A stretch of 64,000 bases of DNA from Nonomuraea sp. SYSU D8015. GTDB taxonomy: Bacteria > Actinomycetota > Actinomycetes > Streptosporangiales > Streptosporangiaceae. The notes beneath the pieces are model-generated. The model did not search any database, was not told where the DNA came from, and worked only from the letters and a program-made list of their open reading frames with translations. The DNA lies in contig NZ_VJYI01000029.1 in assembly GCF_008065375.1 (NCBI RefSeq), positions 61,151 through 125,150 of the forward strand, in the 5' to 3' direction. A program made the position numbers and the translations under genes. The first letter of the stretch is position 1; every line of letters begins with the position of its first letter. Below are positions 1 to 9,090 of this stretch, piece after piece.

Positions 1-161
1 GGGTGAAGCGGCAGCTCAACGGGTGGGGGCCGGAGGGGTTGTCGAGGGCCATCCAGGCGGTGGCCGACGCGGATGAGCAGGTCAAGGGCGGGGGAGCCGA
101 TCCGGCGTACGCGCTGGAGCACACGGTGCAGGTCATCGTGGCCAGTCGTACGGGGAGATGA
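1..161 (+). CDS. holA: DNA polymerase III subunit delta, C-terminal end (partial)
   Basis: An open frame enters from the left edge (codons from base 3) and stops at TGA 159-161. The 52 visible residues include LNGWGPEGLSRAIQAVADAD and VKGGGADPAYALEHTV, the form of the C-terminal helical domain of HolA, the clamp-loader delta subunit that opens the sliding clamp. Known context supports this: in many actinobacteria holA lies next to a convergent rpsT. Here rpsT does follow on the minus strand, but about 7.5 kb away, with an ABC exporter operon in between. The identification rests on this tail and on synteny. Confidence 0.75.
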   Translation, partial: VKRQLNGWGPEGLSRAIQAVADADEQVKGGGADPAYALEHTVQVIVASRTGR

Positions 162-251
162 AGAGATCGACCGGCATGACCGGCATATGGCGGTGCTGCT
201 GCGTGCGCTATCAGCTCATCTCCGTTCGCGGTTACGGTGGTCCCCGTGCCG

Positions 252-944
252 TCAGGTGAGTGCGGCCTCCCGCACCGCGCCGTCGCTGATCTCCAGCACG
301 CGGTCGGCCAGCGTGAGCAGGCTGGGGTCGTGGGTGGCGACCAGGGCTGTGACGCCCTCGCTCCGTACGAGCGCCCGCAACAGCTCCATGATCTGCCGCC
401 CGGACTGCGAATCCAGCTGCCCCGTGGGCTCGTCGGCCACCAGCAGACGCGGCCGGTTCGCCAGCGACCTGGCGATCGCCACCCGCTGCCGCTGCCCGCC
501 CGACAGCTCGTACGGCCGCTGATTGGCATGCTGCTCCAGCCCCACCAGGGCGAGCAGCAGGCGGATGCGTTCCTCCCGCTCGTCCACCGGCATCCGCACC
601 AGCCGCATCGGCACCCCGACGTTCTCCGCGGCCGACAGCACGGGGATCAGGCCGAACGACTGGAACACGAAGCCCACCACGTCCCGGCGCAGCTCCAGCA
701 GCGCCTCGTCGGGCATCGCGGTGACCTCGTGCCCGGACACGACGACCCGCCCCGCGTCCGGCCGGTCCAGGCCGCCGATCTGGTTGAGCAGGGTGGTCTT
801 GCCGGACCCGGACCGCCCTCTGACCGCGACCAGCTCGCCGGGGAACACGGAGAACGACACGTCGCGCAGCGCCACCACCTCTCTGGGGCCGGTCCGGTAG
901 ACCTTGCGCAGCCCTTCGACCAGGACCAGGGGCTCACTGCTCAT
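252..944 (-). CDS. ABC transporter ATP-binding protein (MacB/LolD type)
   Basis: A 230-residue nucleotide-binding subunit. It shows the Walker A GRSGSGKTT, the signature LSGGQRQRVAIARSL, Walker B with LLVADEPTGQLD, and the switch His in VATHDP. This arrangement is typical of ATPases that drive FtsX-type permeases (LolD/MacB group), which move lipids, peptides or drugs outward rather than importing solutes. It is the last gene of a minus-strand operon and overlaps the ATPase upstream of it by 11 bases. With two permeases and two ATPases in the operon, a hetero-oligomeric exporter is likely. The substrate cannot be read from the sequence. Confidence 0.9.
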   Translation of the reverse strand: MSSEPLVLVEGLRKVYRTGPREVVALRDVSFSVFPGELVAVRGRSGSGKTTLLNQIGGLDRPDAGRVVVSGHEVTAMPDEALLELRRDVVGFVFQSFGLIPVLSAAENVGVPMRLVRMPVDEREERIRLLLALVGLEQHANQRPYELSGGQRQRVAIARSLANRPRLLVADEPTGQLDSQSGRQIMELLRALVRSEGVTALVATHDPSLLTLADRVLEISDGAVREAALT

Positions 945-1860
945 CAGAGGACTCCTCTCGGGTGGGCCACACGCCGATGTGGTCGGATTCGAGCTCCAGA
1001 CGCACCCGGCGTTCCATGCGGAGGGCGTTCATGAAGTCGCGGGGCAGCTGCAGCCGCCCCACCCGGTCGAGCACGGCGTACTCCTCGGCGATGATCCGCC
1101 CCTCGGCGTCCTCGCGCCGGAGCGTCTCGCTGCTGGTACGCCCGTCGCGAATGCCCACCGTCCGGTCCACCTGCTCCGACACCAGCGGGTCGTGCGTCAC
1201 GACGACCACGGTCACCCGGAGTTCCCGATTAGCCGTCCTCAGCGCCTGGAACACCAGCTCGGACGTCTCGCTGTCCAGCTCTCCCGTCGGCTCGTCGGCC
1301 AGGACGAGCTGCGGGGAGTTGGCCAGGGCGACGGCGATGGCGACGCGCTGCTGCTCGCCGCCCGACATCTCGGTGGCCTTCCGGTTGGCGCAGGAGTCCA
1401 CGCCCAGCAGCTCCAACAGCTCCATGGCCCGCCCCTTCCTCGAGGCGGCGCCGGCCAGCCGCATCGGCAGCTCGACGTTCTCGCGGGCGGTCAGGTACGG
1501 CAGCAGGTTGCGCGCCGTCTGCTGCCAGAGGAACCCGACCACGGACCGCCGGTAGCGCAGCCGGTCGCGCGGGGTCATCGACAGCAGGTCCATGCCCGCC
1601 ACCCTCGCCACCCCGGCCGTGGGCACGTCCAGCCCGGACAGCACGTTGAGCAGCGTCGACTTGCCCGACCCGGACGCCCCGACGATGGCGACCAGCTCGC
1701 CTTCGTCGATCACGAGGTCCAGGCCCTGCAGCGCGACGACCTCGACGCCCTCGGTCTTGTAGATGCGGACGAGGTTGTCGCACACGATGTGCGCGTCGCC
1801 GCCGAACGCGGCCTTCTTCCGCGCGGCCCTGGCTTCCAGCTCGGACAGGGTCGGGTTCAT
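934..1860 (-). CDS. ABC transporter ATP-binding protein with C-terminal AbrB-like extension
   Basis: A 308-residue protein. Residues about 20-245 form a LolD/MacB-type ATPase with GASGSGKST, MSGGEQQRVAIAVAL and LVLADEPTGELD. The last 50-60 residues go beyond the usual ATPase and contain VLDRVGRLQLPRDFMNAL followed by RVRLELESDHIGVWP. That pattern resembles a swapped-hairpin AbrB/SpoVT half (beta strand, D-x-x-GR-x-x-LP, helix, paired strands). ATG 1860 overlaps the TGA of the permease gene by an ATGA. The extension may mediate dimerisation or sense nucleic acid or ligand; its role is unknown. The ATPase call is firm and the domain call is by pattern only. Confidence 0.88.
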   Translation of the reverse strand: MNPTLSELEARAARKKAAFGGDAHIVCDNLVRIYKTEGVEVVALQGLDLVIDEGELVAIVGASGSGKSTLLNVLSGLDVPTAGVARVAGMDLLSMTPRDRLRYRRSVVGFLWQQTARNLLPYLTARENVELPMRLAGAASRKGRAMELLELLGVDSCANRKATEMSGGEQQRVAIAVALANSPQLVLADEPTGELDSETSELVFQALRTANRELRVTVVVVTHDPLVSEQVDRTVGIRDGRTSSETLRREDAEGRIIAEEYAVLDRVGRLQLPRDFMNALRMERRVRLELESDHIGVWPTREESSDEQ

Positions 1861-4421
1861 GAAGAGTCTCCCACTCGGAGTTCGGCGCCGAGACTGCGGC
1901 GGCGCGCGATGGCGGTGTGCGCGTACGCGCCGAGCGCGGCCACGACGGTCAGCCCCGCCGCCAGCGCGGCGGGCGTGAGCAGATCGGGCGAATAGTCGCC
2001 GACGGGCAGGTCCCCGGCGTACGCGGACAGGTCCACCCCGGGCCCCAGCGCGGGCGGCAGCCCCAGCCCCAGCGCGAGCCCCGCCAGTGAGGTGACCAGG
2101 ACCATGGGCAGCACCTCCAGCACGGTCAGGCGCCGCGCCTGCCGGTCCGACAGCCCGAGCGTACGCAGGAACGACACCGCCCTGGCCCGGTCGGCGGCCC
2201 CGACGACGAGCGACAGGATGACGGCCACCAGCGCGTACGCCCCCAGCGCCACCGTCACCACGATCAGCGTGGAGCGGACCGTGCCGGTCAGCGGATCCTC
2301 CCGGATGGCGGCCAGCGCCCGCTCCTGGGTGTCCACGGTCGCCAGCGGGACCAGCCGCGCCAGCTCGGCGGGCGAGGCGTCACCCTTGATCAGCAACGTG
2401 TTCACCTCAGGCCGGGGGAGCGCGCTCAAAGGCATGAGGATGAACTTGCCGTCGGTGTGGAACCCGGGGACCGAGTCGATCACTCCCTGGGTTGTCAGCC
2501 GCATCCGCGACTGCCACCCGATCTCGAACGTGCCCCGCCCCCGCAGCTCGGGCGAGACCAGCGCGGACGTGCCGCCGGACAGCTCCGGCAGGTCGATGGG
2601 CGCGCCGGCGACGAGCCGCCGCCACTGTGCCACGTCCACCGCGACGGCCTGTGCGTACTCGGCGACGTACCCGAGCTGCACGCGCCCCGTCTGCGCGACC
2701 ACCACCTCCTCCACCCCGTCCAATGCGCGCACCTGCTCGACGAGGGAGGGGTAGATGATCCCGAGCGACGTCACCTTGATCGGCGCGCCGACCTGCTGCC
2801 AGGACGCGAGCCGCTGCGTGGTCGCGATCCCGTCGGAGATCACCGCGGCGAACACCGACACCCCGAGCGCCGGCAGCAGGATCAGCACCGGCAGCCCGCT
2901 GGCGGAGCGCGCCCTGGCCGCCCTGGTCAGCCCCAGGAACGGCACGGCGGCACGGCCCTGCCCGGCCAGCCGGACGAGCAGCCGCAGCGGGTACGGGTAG
3001 CAGCGCAACGTGATCAGCGAGGCCGCGAGCGTCAGCGCGACCGGCACGAACAACAGGAACGGATCCCGGGTCAGGCCGCGCGCCCGCAGCAGGTACGCCC
3101 CCGCCAGCGCCAGCGCCACGACCAGCACCTCCAGCGTGATCCGCCGGACGGACGGCCGTGCGGCGACCACGTCGTCGCGCCGCTCGCGCAGCGGCGTACG
3201 ATGCGCGAGCGACACCCGCGCCACCGCGAACCCGACCGCCGCGACCACCACGACCGCCGGGCCGACGTGCACCACGAGGAGCACCGGTCCCGGCACGAGG
3301 AACGACACGGCGTACCCGGCGAGGGCCGCGGGCGCCACGGCGAGCCCGGTCAGCGCCGCCCCGGCGCCCGCCACCTGCCGCAGCGACCCGCCGCGCGCCC
3401 GCGCCAGCCCCAGCGTGTGGTCCATCCGGTCGGTCAGCAGCCGCACGCCCAGCACGATCACGCCGATCGCGACCGCGAGCAGCCCGCCGAGCACCAGGTA
3501 CATCACGGTCTCCGCGGTGGCCAGCGCCGCGCTGAAGTCGCCGAGCAGCTTGGGCAGCCCGGTGTCCAGGCGGTGCGGGGTGGTGCTCACCACCTGGACC
3601 GACACCAGCCGGCGCAGGTCCTCGACCGCCGCGCTGAGGTGCGGCACGTCGAGCGCGTTCGCGGCCCGCGCGTCGACGGGCAGCACCCAGCGGTACGTCA
3701 GGTGGCGGGAGGCGCTGCTGAGCGCGGCCAGCCCCGCGTCGGACATCAGCGTCGTGGTGTGGAGCTCGATGGTGCCGTCCCGCGTCAGCTGCTTGGTGAC
3801 GTGGAGGACGTCGGGGTTGTGGGTCCAGTAGCGGTCGCGCGGGTCCTTGGCCTTGAAGACCCCGACGATCTTCACGGCGACGTAGTCGCTCTCGCCCAGC
3901 GTCCTGGTCTGCCCGATCCGGAGATCCATCTGGTGTACGGCCTCGTCCACGACGCCCACCTCGATCAGGGGGATGTTGGCGCCCTCGTGGCGGGTCGTGG
4001 ACGGCGGGCCGGGCGCCCGGCCCTGCACCCAGTTCACCCGCCGGTCGGCGTCGGACAGCCAGCCGAGGTTGACGTACGTTGCGCCGCCGGTCCCGGTGAG
4101 GGGCGTGCGGACGGTCTTGGCGCTCATGTGACCGGTGGTCGTGACCAGCGGCTGGAGCGCCGCCGGGAGGGCCTCGCGCCAGTGACGGCCGCGGGCTTCG
4201 AAGGCGGCGCGTTCGTGCAGGTCCTCGGTCGGCGCGTACGGTTCCGCGGCCACCGTCAGGTCGGCCTGCACGGCGGGGGCGGTGGTCAGCGCCCGGCGCA
4301 GCGCCTGGTCGAAAGACGCCTGCATCGCCCTGGGCAGCCCGGAGACGAGCAGGCAGGCGACCGCCGTGAGCGCGGCCAGCACGGCCAGCGTGCCCACGTG
4401 CTCACGGACGGGAAGAGGCAT
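1857..4421 (-). CDS. FtsX-family ABC transporter permease
   Basis: An 854-residue membrane protein. ATG 4421 was chosen because it follows the stop of the upstream permease (4424-4426) by two bases and gives a typical N-terminus: MPLPVREHVGTLAVLAALTA, one membrane helix, then a long extracytoplasmic region. Further hydrophobic helices lie in the middle (near VMYLVLGGLLAVAIGVIVLG) and at the C-terminus (near STLIVVTVALGAYALVAVIL). One N-terminal helix, a large external domain and bundled later helices match duplicated FtsX/MacB-type permeases. It is the second gene of the operon and presumably pairs with the larger permease and the two ATPases. Substrate unknown. Confidence 0.85.
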   Translation of the reverse strand: MPLPVREHVGTLAVLAALTAVACLLVSGLPRAMQASFDQALRRALTTAPAVQADLTVAAEPYAPTEDLHERAAFEARGRHWREALPAALQPLVTTTGHMSAKTVRTPLTGTGGATYVNLGWLSDADRRVNWVQGRAPGPPSTTRHEGANIPLIEVGVVDEAVHQMDLRIGQTRTLGESDYVAVKIVGVFKAKDPRDRYWTHNPDVLHVTKQLTRDGTIELHTTTLMSDAGLAALSSASRHLTYRWVLPVDARAANALDVPHLSAAVEDLRRLVSVQVVSTTPHRLDTGLPKLLGDFSAALATAETVMYLVLGGLLAVAIGVIVLGVRLLTDRMDHTLGLARARGGSLRQVAGAGAALTGLAVAPAALAGYAVSFLVPGPVLLVVHVGPAVVVVAAVGFAVARVSLAHRTPLRERRDDVVAARPSVRRITLEVLVVALALAGAYLLRARGLTRDPFLLFVPVALTLAASLITLRCYPYPLRLLVRLAGQGRAAVPFLGLTRAARARSASGLPVLILLPALGVSVFAAVISDGIATTQRLASWQQVGAPIKVTSLGIIYPSLVEQVRALDGVEEVVVAQTGRVQLGYVAEYAQAVAVDVAQWRRLVAGAPIDLPELSGGTSALVSPELRGRGTFEIGWQSRMRLTTQGVIDSVPGFHTDGKFILMPLSALPRPEVNTLLIKGDASPAELARLVPLATVDTQERALAAIREDPLTGTVRSTLIVVTVALGAYALVAVILSLVVGAADRARAVSFLRTLGLSDRQARRLTVLEVLPMVLVTSLAGLALGLGLPPALGPGVDLSAYAGDLPVGDYSPDLLTPAALAAGLTVVAALGAYAHTAIARRRSLGAELRVGDSS

Positions 4422-4423
4422 CC

Positions 4424-7400
4424 TCACCTGTCCTCCAAGACGTGCCCGCGCCGCAGGCGCCGTGCCAGCCCGGCGACGATCGCGAACAGCACCCCGGCCA
4501 CCAGCGCCAGCATCGCGGCCGTGGCCGCCCACGGGATGTCGAGCAGCACGCCCGGCGTGACCGCCGCCGCCTGCCCGGTGAGCACGATGTGCGGCACCAC
4601 CAGCCTCCCGACGGCCACGGCGAGCCCGGTGCCGGCCGCCAGCGACAGCCCGATGACGAACGCCTGCTCCGTCGCCAGCAGCCCGAACATCTGCCGGGAG
4701 CTGGTCCCGAGCGCCCGCAGGACGGCGAACTCGGCCCTCCGCTCCCGCGCCGCGACCGCCGCGTTCACCAGGAACCCGAGCAGCGCGAACCCCAGCGCCG
4801 CGGCGAACCCCAGCATCAGCGCCCCCTGCAGACCGCCGGCGAGCGGGTCGTCCCGCAGCGCGGCCTCCAGCTCGCGCCGGTCGACCGCGGTCACGTCCCA
4901 TTCGGGGCTCTTGCGCAGCGCCGCCCGCGCCGGCGCCGTGTCGGCGGCGGCGAGCCACCATTCGGTGACGGGTCTGGGCGGCTGCCCCGCGGCCAGTTCG
5001 TGGCCCTGTAGCGTCCCCAGATCGGCGAGCACGGCGTTCTGCCCGCCCGCGGCGGTCGGCATGCTGTCGACGACGCCCACCACCGTGACCGGCAGGACCC
5101 GCCCGCCGACGTTGATCCGCCCGGCCTGGCCGGCACTCAGCTTGAGCGCGGCGGCCAGGTCGGCGGTGAGCACCACGGGCAGCGGCCCCAGATTCCGCAG
5201 CGGCCCGAACGCGATCACGTCGGGCACCTCACGGGAGATCCGGGGCATCGCCACGTCGCGGCCGTCCGCGCCGAGCCCGGTCAAGGTCAGCCCGACCGGC
5301 GCGCCGCTGACGAGGCCGCGCAGCGACAACGGGTAGGTGATCTCGCCGGACCGCCCCGCGAGCGACCGCAGATCGAGCTCGATCCGGTTGTCGCCCTCGC
5401 GCAGCAGGCCGAGCGGCAGATCCCGCCACACGCCCAGCGCGTCGGACAGCACCAGCCGCGCCGGCACGTCGGCGCCCGCCTCGAGCCGCACGACGAGCGT
5501 GCGAGGCCGTCCGGGCAGCTCCAGCCCGGCGACCTGACCTCCGACGAGGGCCCGGGAGATCTGCGGGACCGTCTGCGCCGAGAGGTCGGGACGCAGGTGG
5601 AACAGCTCACCGAGCGCGGCCGCGTCGAGCCCGAGCAGCACCGCGCTCTCGCCGCTCACCTCGGTCTGCCCGCGGAAGGCCGGAGAGGCCGCGGTGACGC
5701 CGGGCAGCGCGCTGAAGGCCGTGCCGCGCCCCAGCGACCCCAGCTCGGGCGCGTCCGGCGGCCCCGACAGCCGCAGGTCGGCCCCGGCCTGGTGGCGGGC
5801 CTGGTCGAGCTGCGAGGCCCGCCAGGTGGCGGCCGTGGTCATGGACACGATGCCGATCGCGATCGCCATGGTCAGCAGCAACGCGGGACCGGCGTACGTG
5901 AGCGGCCGCCTGCTGACCTGCCACGCCCCCAGCGCGGGGGCGAGCGTGGGCCTGCGGGAGGTCAGCAGCACGGTCGCCCGCGACACGCGCGGCACCAGCC
6001 GCAGTCCCAGCATGCCGCCCGCGAGCAGCGCCAGCGCGGGTCCGGAGACGATGAGCGGGTCGATGCCGAGCCCTCCCGCCGCAGTCACGGTGACCGGCGC
6101 GCCGTAGCGACGCAGCTGCCAGATCGCCAGCGCGGCCACCGCGAGCAGCGCCAGGTCCGCGCCCGCCCCCTCGATCAGCCCGCGCACCCCGCGGCCGCGC
6201 GCCGACTGCTCCTCCACGTACGTGCGCCGCGCGCCCGCCAACGCCGGCAGCACCAGCAGCACGGCCGAGGCCAGGGCCACCCCGAACGACACGAGGAACG
6301 TGCCGAGATCGGCCGACGGCGCCAGGCGCACCCCAGAGGCCCTGATCCAGGGCAGCTGGTTGACCAGCGCCAGCAGCGGCGGCCCGAGGAGCGGCGCGAC
6401 GACCGCGCACGGCAGCGCCACCAGCAGCGCCTCGGCCCCGGCCAGCCCCGCCAGGCGGACCGTGCCGGCGCCGCGCGAGCGCAGCAGCGCCACCTCCATG
6501 CGGCGGTGGTCGGCGAGCAGCCGGGCGGTGAGCATCAGCGCGTACGCGGCCAGCAACAGCAGCTGCAGCACCGGGATCAGCATGGTGGAGCGGGCCACCA
6601 GGGACGCGGTGTCGAGCTGGGTGAGGATCTCGGGCAGGCGGCTGGCGGCCACACAGCTCACGCAGCCCGCCGCCGTCAGCCGCTCGCCGACCCCGCCGAC
6701 CGCGCCCGCCAGTGGGCGCAGCCGCTCGGGCGTCAGCCTGCTCAGGTCGGGCTCGGCCGTCCAGGTGGCTCTGACGTTGGTGGCGAAGCGCGCCATGAAC
6801 GTCTCCCGCGCCACCATCAGCGGCCCGTACGTGGCGAACTCGCCACGCTCGACGCCCCTGCTCAGCAACGGCTCCCCCGCCCAGCGCTCGCCGGCGGGGT
6901 CGTCGAGCTGGAAGACGCCGACGACGCGGACCGTGACCGGGCGCGGGTCGAGCCGGCCCTTCGTGGTGAACTCCCCGCCGACCTCGAACCCGGTGGCCGA
7001 GGCCGCCTCCAGCGAGATCGCCGCCTCGACCGGCGATCCGCCGGTCCGCGGCCAGCTGCCCGAGACGAGCTTGGCGTGCCGGTCGAGCCCGTCGTGGCTG
7101 CCGAACCTGAGCAGCTCCGGCATTTCCTTGCCGTCCTGCCCCGGCATGACGTACGAGTCTGAGCGGAGGCTGGTGGCGACGGCAGGAGGGGCGGAGTAGG
7201 CCCTGGTGAGCTCGTCGCGCACCGCCCGGTCGTACCTGACGAAGGTCTCGGCGGTGACCTGGGCGGTGACGGTCGCGGCCTTCTGGCGGTAGGAGGCCGT
7301 CTCCATCGTCCGGCGGACGCCGGCGTCGGTGATGGAGGAGGCGTACATGGCCAGCGCGACCAGCGTGGTGGTGGCCAGCAGGATCGACCCGAACGCGGCC

Positions 7401-7453
7401 AGGAGGAGCATCGGCTCGCTGAACGCCCGTTTGACGACCAACGGCGCCCGCAT
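4424..7453 (-). CDS. FtsX-family ABC transporter permease (large)
   Basis: A 1009-residue permease and the first gene of the exporter operon. ATG 7453 has a good ribosome site (AAGGGGGACGG just upstream). After the first helix (LLLAAFGSILLATTTLVALA) comes an extracytoplasmic domain of about 240 residues, a four-helix core (about 290-420), a second external block and C-terminal helices. This is the duplicated FtsX layout. The external region contains CVSC, a possible disulphide. The product probably forms a heterodimer with the next gene's product. The family is clear from topology and the linked ATPases; the transported compound is not. Confidence 0.85.
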   Translation of the reverse strand: MRAPLVVKRAFSEPMLLLAAFGSILLATTTLVALAMYASSITDAGVRRTMETASYRQKAATVTAQVTAETFVRYDRAVRDELTRAYSAPPAVATSLRSDSYVMPGQDGKEMPELLRFGSHDGLDRHAKLVSGSWPRTGGSPVEAAISLEAASATGFEVGGEFTTKGRLDPRPVTVRVVGVFQLDDPAGERWAGEPLLSRGVERGEFATYGPLMVARETFMARFATNVRATWTAEPDLSRLTPERLRPLAGAVGGVGERLTAAGCVSCVAASRLPEILTQLDTASLVARSTMLIPVLQLLLLAAYALMLTARLLADHRRMEVALLRSRGAGTVRLAGLAGAEALLVALPCAVVAPLLGPPLLALVNQLPWIRASGVRLAPSADLGTFLVSFGVALASAVLLVLPALAGARRTYVEEQSARGRGVRGLIEGAGADLALLAVAALAIWQLRRYGAPVTVTAAGGLGIDPLIVSGPALALLAGGMLGLRLVPRVSRATVLLTSRRPTLAPALGAWQVSRRPLTYAGPALLLTMAIAIGIVSMTTAATWRASQLDQARHQAGADLRLSGPPDAPELGSLGRGTAFSALPGVTAASPAFRGQTEVSGESAVLLGLDAAALGELFHLRPDLSAQTVPQISRALVGGQVAGLELPGRPRTLVVRLEAGADVPARLVLSDALGVWRDLPLGLLREGDNRIELDLRSLAGRSGEITYPLSLRGLVSGAPVGLTLTGLGADGRDVAMPRISREVPDVIAFGPLRNLGPLPVVLTADLAAALKLSAGQAGRINVGGRVLPVTVVGVVDSMPTAAGGQNAVLADLGTLQGHELAAGQPPRPVTEWWLAAADTAPARAALRKSPEWDVTAVDRRELEAALRDDPLAGGLQGALMLGFAAALGFALLGFLVNAAVAARERRAEFAVLRALGTSSRQMFGLLATEQAFVIGLSLAAGTGLAVAVGRLVVPHIVLTGQAAAVTPGVLLDIPWAATAAMLALVAGVLFAIVAGLARRLRRGHVLEDR

Positions 7454-7581
7454 CCGTCCCCCTTCGCCACAGGCCGTTTAGTGCACCATCAGCGAGCGGC
7501 CGGACGGTGGGCAAGGTGATCTCGGCAACGGTGACGCACCCGATACGCCCATGTGATATCGAAATCGTGACAAAACGCGGA

Positions 7582-7617
7582 GACAACAAAAACGCCGCAC
7601 CCCTAGGGATGCGGCGT
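7582..7617 (-). terminator. Rho-independent terminator of rpsT
   Basis: Read on the minus strand, ACGCCGCA and TGCGGCGT (bases 7592-7617) form an 8-bp GC-rich stem around CCCTAGGG, followed directly by TTTTTGTTG. It begins about 15 bases after the rpsT stop codon. The form is canonical, and it separates rpsT from the ABC exporter operon that lies downstream on the same strand. Confidence 0.9.
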
Positions 7618-7631
7618 CGGTGCTGCGAGTC

Positions 7632-7901
7632 CTACTTGGCGGCCAGAGCCGCGACCTGCTTGGCGATCGAGGACTTGCGGTTGGCGGCCTGGTTCTTGTG
7701 GATGACGCCCTTGCTGACGGCCTTGTCCAGCTGGCGGGCGGCGGCGCGCTGCAGCGCCTGGGCCTGCTCGACGTCGCCCTGCTCGGCGGCCTCGCGGAAC
7801 TTGCGGACGGCCGTCTTCAGAGAGGACTTGACCGCCTTGTTGCGCAGACGAGCCTTCTCGTTCTGCTTGTTGCGCTTGATCTGGGACTTGATGTTCGCCA
7901 C
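7632..7901 (-). CDS. rpsT: 30S ribosomal protein S20
   Basis: An 89-residue basic protein beginning (GTG 7901) with VANIKSQIKRNKQNEKARLR and containing NKAVKSSLKTAVRKF and KGVIHKNQAANRKS, all hallmarks of bacterial S20 (usual length 85-90). S20 binds 16S rRNA early in assembly of the 30S subunit. GTG 7901 is used because family members start at this (M)ANIKSQ; the frame stays open for 22 further codons upstream, but those residues do not fit the family. The gene is monocistronic, with its own terminator 15 bases beyond the stop. Confidence 0.97.
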   Translation of the reverse strand: MANIKSQIKRNKQNEKARLRNKAVKSSLKTAVRKFREAAEQGDVEQAQALQRAAARQLDKAVSKGVIHKNQAANRKSSIAKQVAALAAK

Positions 7902-8039
7902 GAAGAAGCCTCGGTGAAAGTCTGGTGATGGATGGGGCGCGCGGGCTAGAGAGAGGGCGCGCCACACGCAGTTGAACAGGTTACCAATAACCCAGGTGGC
8001 TGCTCAAATCAACGGCCTGGGCAAAGGGTCTGTTCTTCG

Positions 8040-9035
8040 TCAGTGTACGGTCATCCATCGGGTCATGTACTCCCGCCAGTCCTCTTCGGTGGCGGCGAAG
8101 TCGACGTACAGCGCCAGGCCGAAGCGTTCTCTGCGGCCGTGCTCGGTCAGGGCCAGCCGGGCGCCTTCCGCCGCCATCGCCACGCTCTCGGCCGCGTCGA
8201 GCCAGGGCAGGCCGTGGTCGTGGTAGGCGGGGGCGCCGATGAACAGGTGCTTCTCCTCGGGGACCATGCCCAGGGCGAGCTCGGCCTGCCTGGCCGCGTA
8301 GCCGCCGTAGAGCGACTGAGCCGGGGTGCCCGAGTCGTACGTCATGATGGCGACCTGGTCGACGCGGCTCACGACCTGCTCGAAATAGCCCCCGGACCAG
8401 TATTTGTCGTGGCCCAGGATCGCCCTCGCGGCCAGGCGCATGCCCGCGTACGGCTCGATCTGGGGAACGGACGTGGACAGGAGTTTCGTGTGCTGCCTGG
8501 TCCGCTCCAGCAGGTCCAGGAACTCCGTGTCGCCGTCGCCGATGGGCTCGAAGTTGTAGTGGATGCCGTCGTAGCCCTGCTTCATGATCGCGGCGATGCC
8601 GGCCAGGACGTTGTCGCGGGCCTCAGGGTCGTCGAGGTCGAGACCGTTCTTGACGGCCTGGCCGAGCCAGGCGGAGACGCGGACGGTGGGCAGGTTCTTA
8701 TGCATCCATTTCACGAAATTTCCGGCGTTGGGGTATTTGGCGGGGTCTAATCGGCCGTCCCACTCGAAGGGGCCGGAGTGGACGTACACGTCCTTGACCC
8801 CTGTGGCGCGCAGCCGTACGGCGAGCCGCTCGACGTCGCGCTCCGTGCGGCGGCCGTCCACCCACATGTGTCCCAGCCAGAGGGCGTCGTTGCCGGTGCT
8901 CTTCGCCCAGGCCGCCGGGGCACCGGTAAACTGAAGGCGGAGCGCGGCGGCGAGGAGGCCGACCAGCGCGACCACGACGGCCAAGGCAAGCGCGACCAGG
9001 CGCAGGCCGCGGCGGATGACGGTTCGGGCAATCAC
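8040..9035 (-). CDS. Membrane-anchored glycoside hydrolase 18-like protein
   Basis: A 331-residue protein with an N-terminal membrane helix (about residues 11-33) that is either an uncleaved anchor or a signal peptide. The rest looks like a TIM barrel: strand-like KDVYVHSG, RVSAWLG, QGYDGIHYNFEP, VAIMTYDSG and LFIGAP. YDGIHYNFE aligns with the GH18 catalytic signature DxxDxDxE, but the second and third Asp are His159 and Asn161. The first Asp (156) and the catalytic Glu (163) remain. MTYDSG also matches the late GH18 strand. It may be an active but altered glycosidase or a carbohydrate-binding relative. It is divergent from lepA, with 55 bases between the chosen starts. Confidence 0.6.
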   Translation of the reverse strand: MIARTVIRRGLRLVALALAVVVALVGLLAAALRLQFTGAPAAWAKSTGNDALWLGHMWVDGRRTERDVERLAVRLRATGVKDVYVHSGPFEWDGRLDPAKYPNAGNFVKWMHKNLPTVRVSAWLGQAVKNGLDLDDPEARDNVLAGIAAIMKQGYDGIHYNFEPIGDGDTEFLDLLERTRQHTKLLSTSVPQIEPYAGMRLAARAILGHDKYWSGGYFEQVVSRVDQVAIMTYDSGTPAQSLYGGYAARQAELALGMVPEEKHLFIGAPAYHDHGLPWLDAAESVAMAAEGARLALTEHGRRERFGLALYVDFAATEEDWREYMTRWMTVH

Positions 9036-9090
9036 CCGGGCATGTCACCATGAAAGACGCTTGACCTCAACCCTGTCGAAACGGACTTCG

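Noticed and set aside
2457..5336. 959-codon plus-strand frame opposite the ABC permeases
   Set aside because: An antisense shadow typical of high-GC DNA; Arg/Gln/His/Asp-rich. The permeases on the other strand have clear topology and coupled starts.
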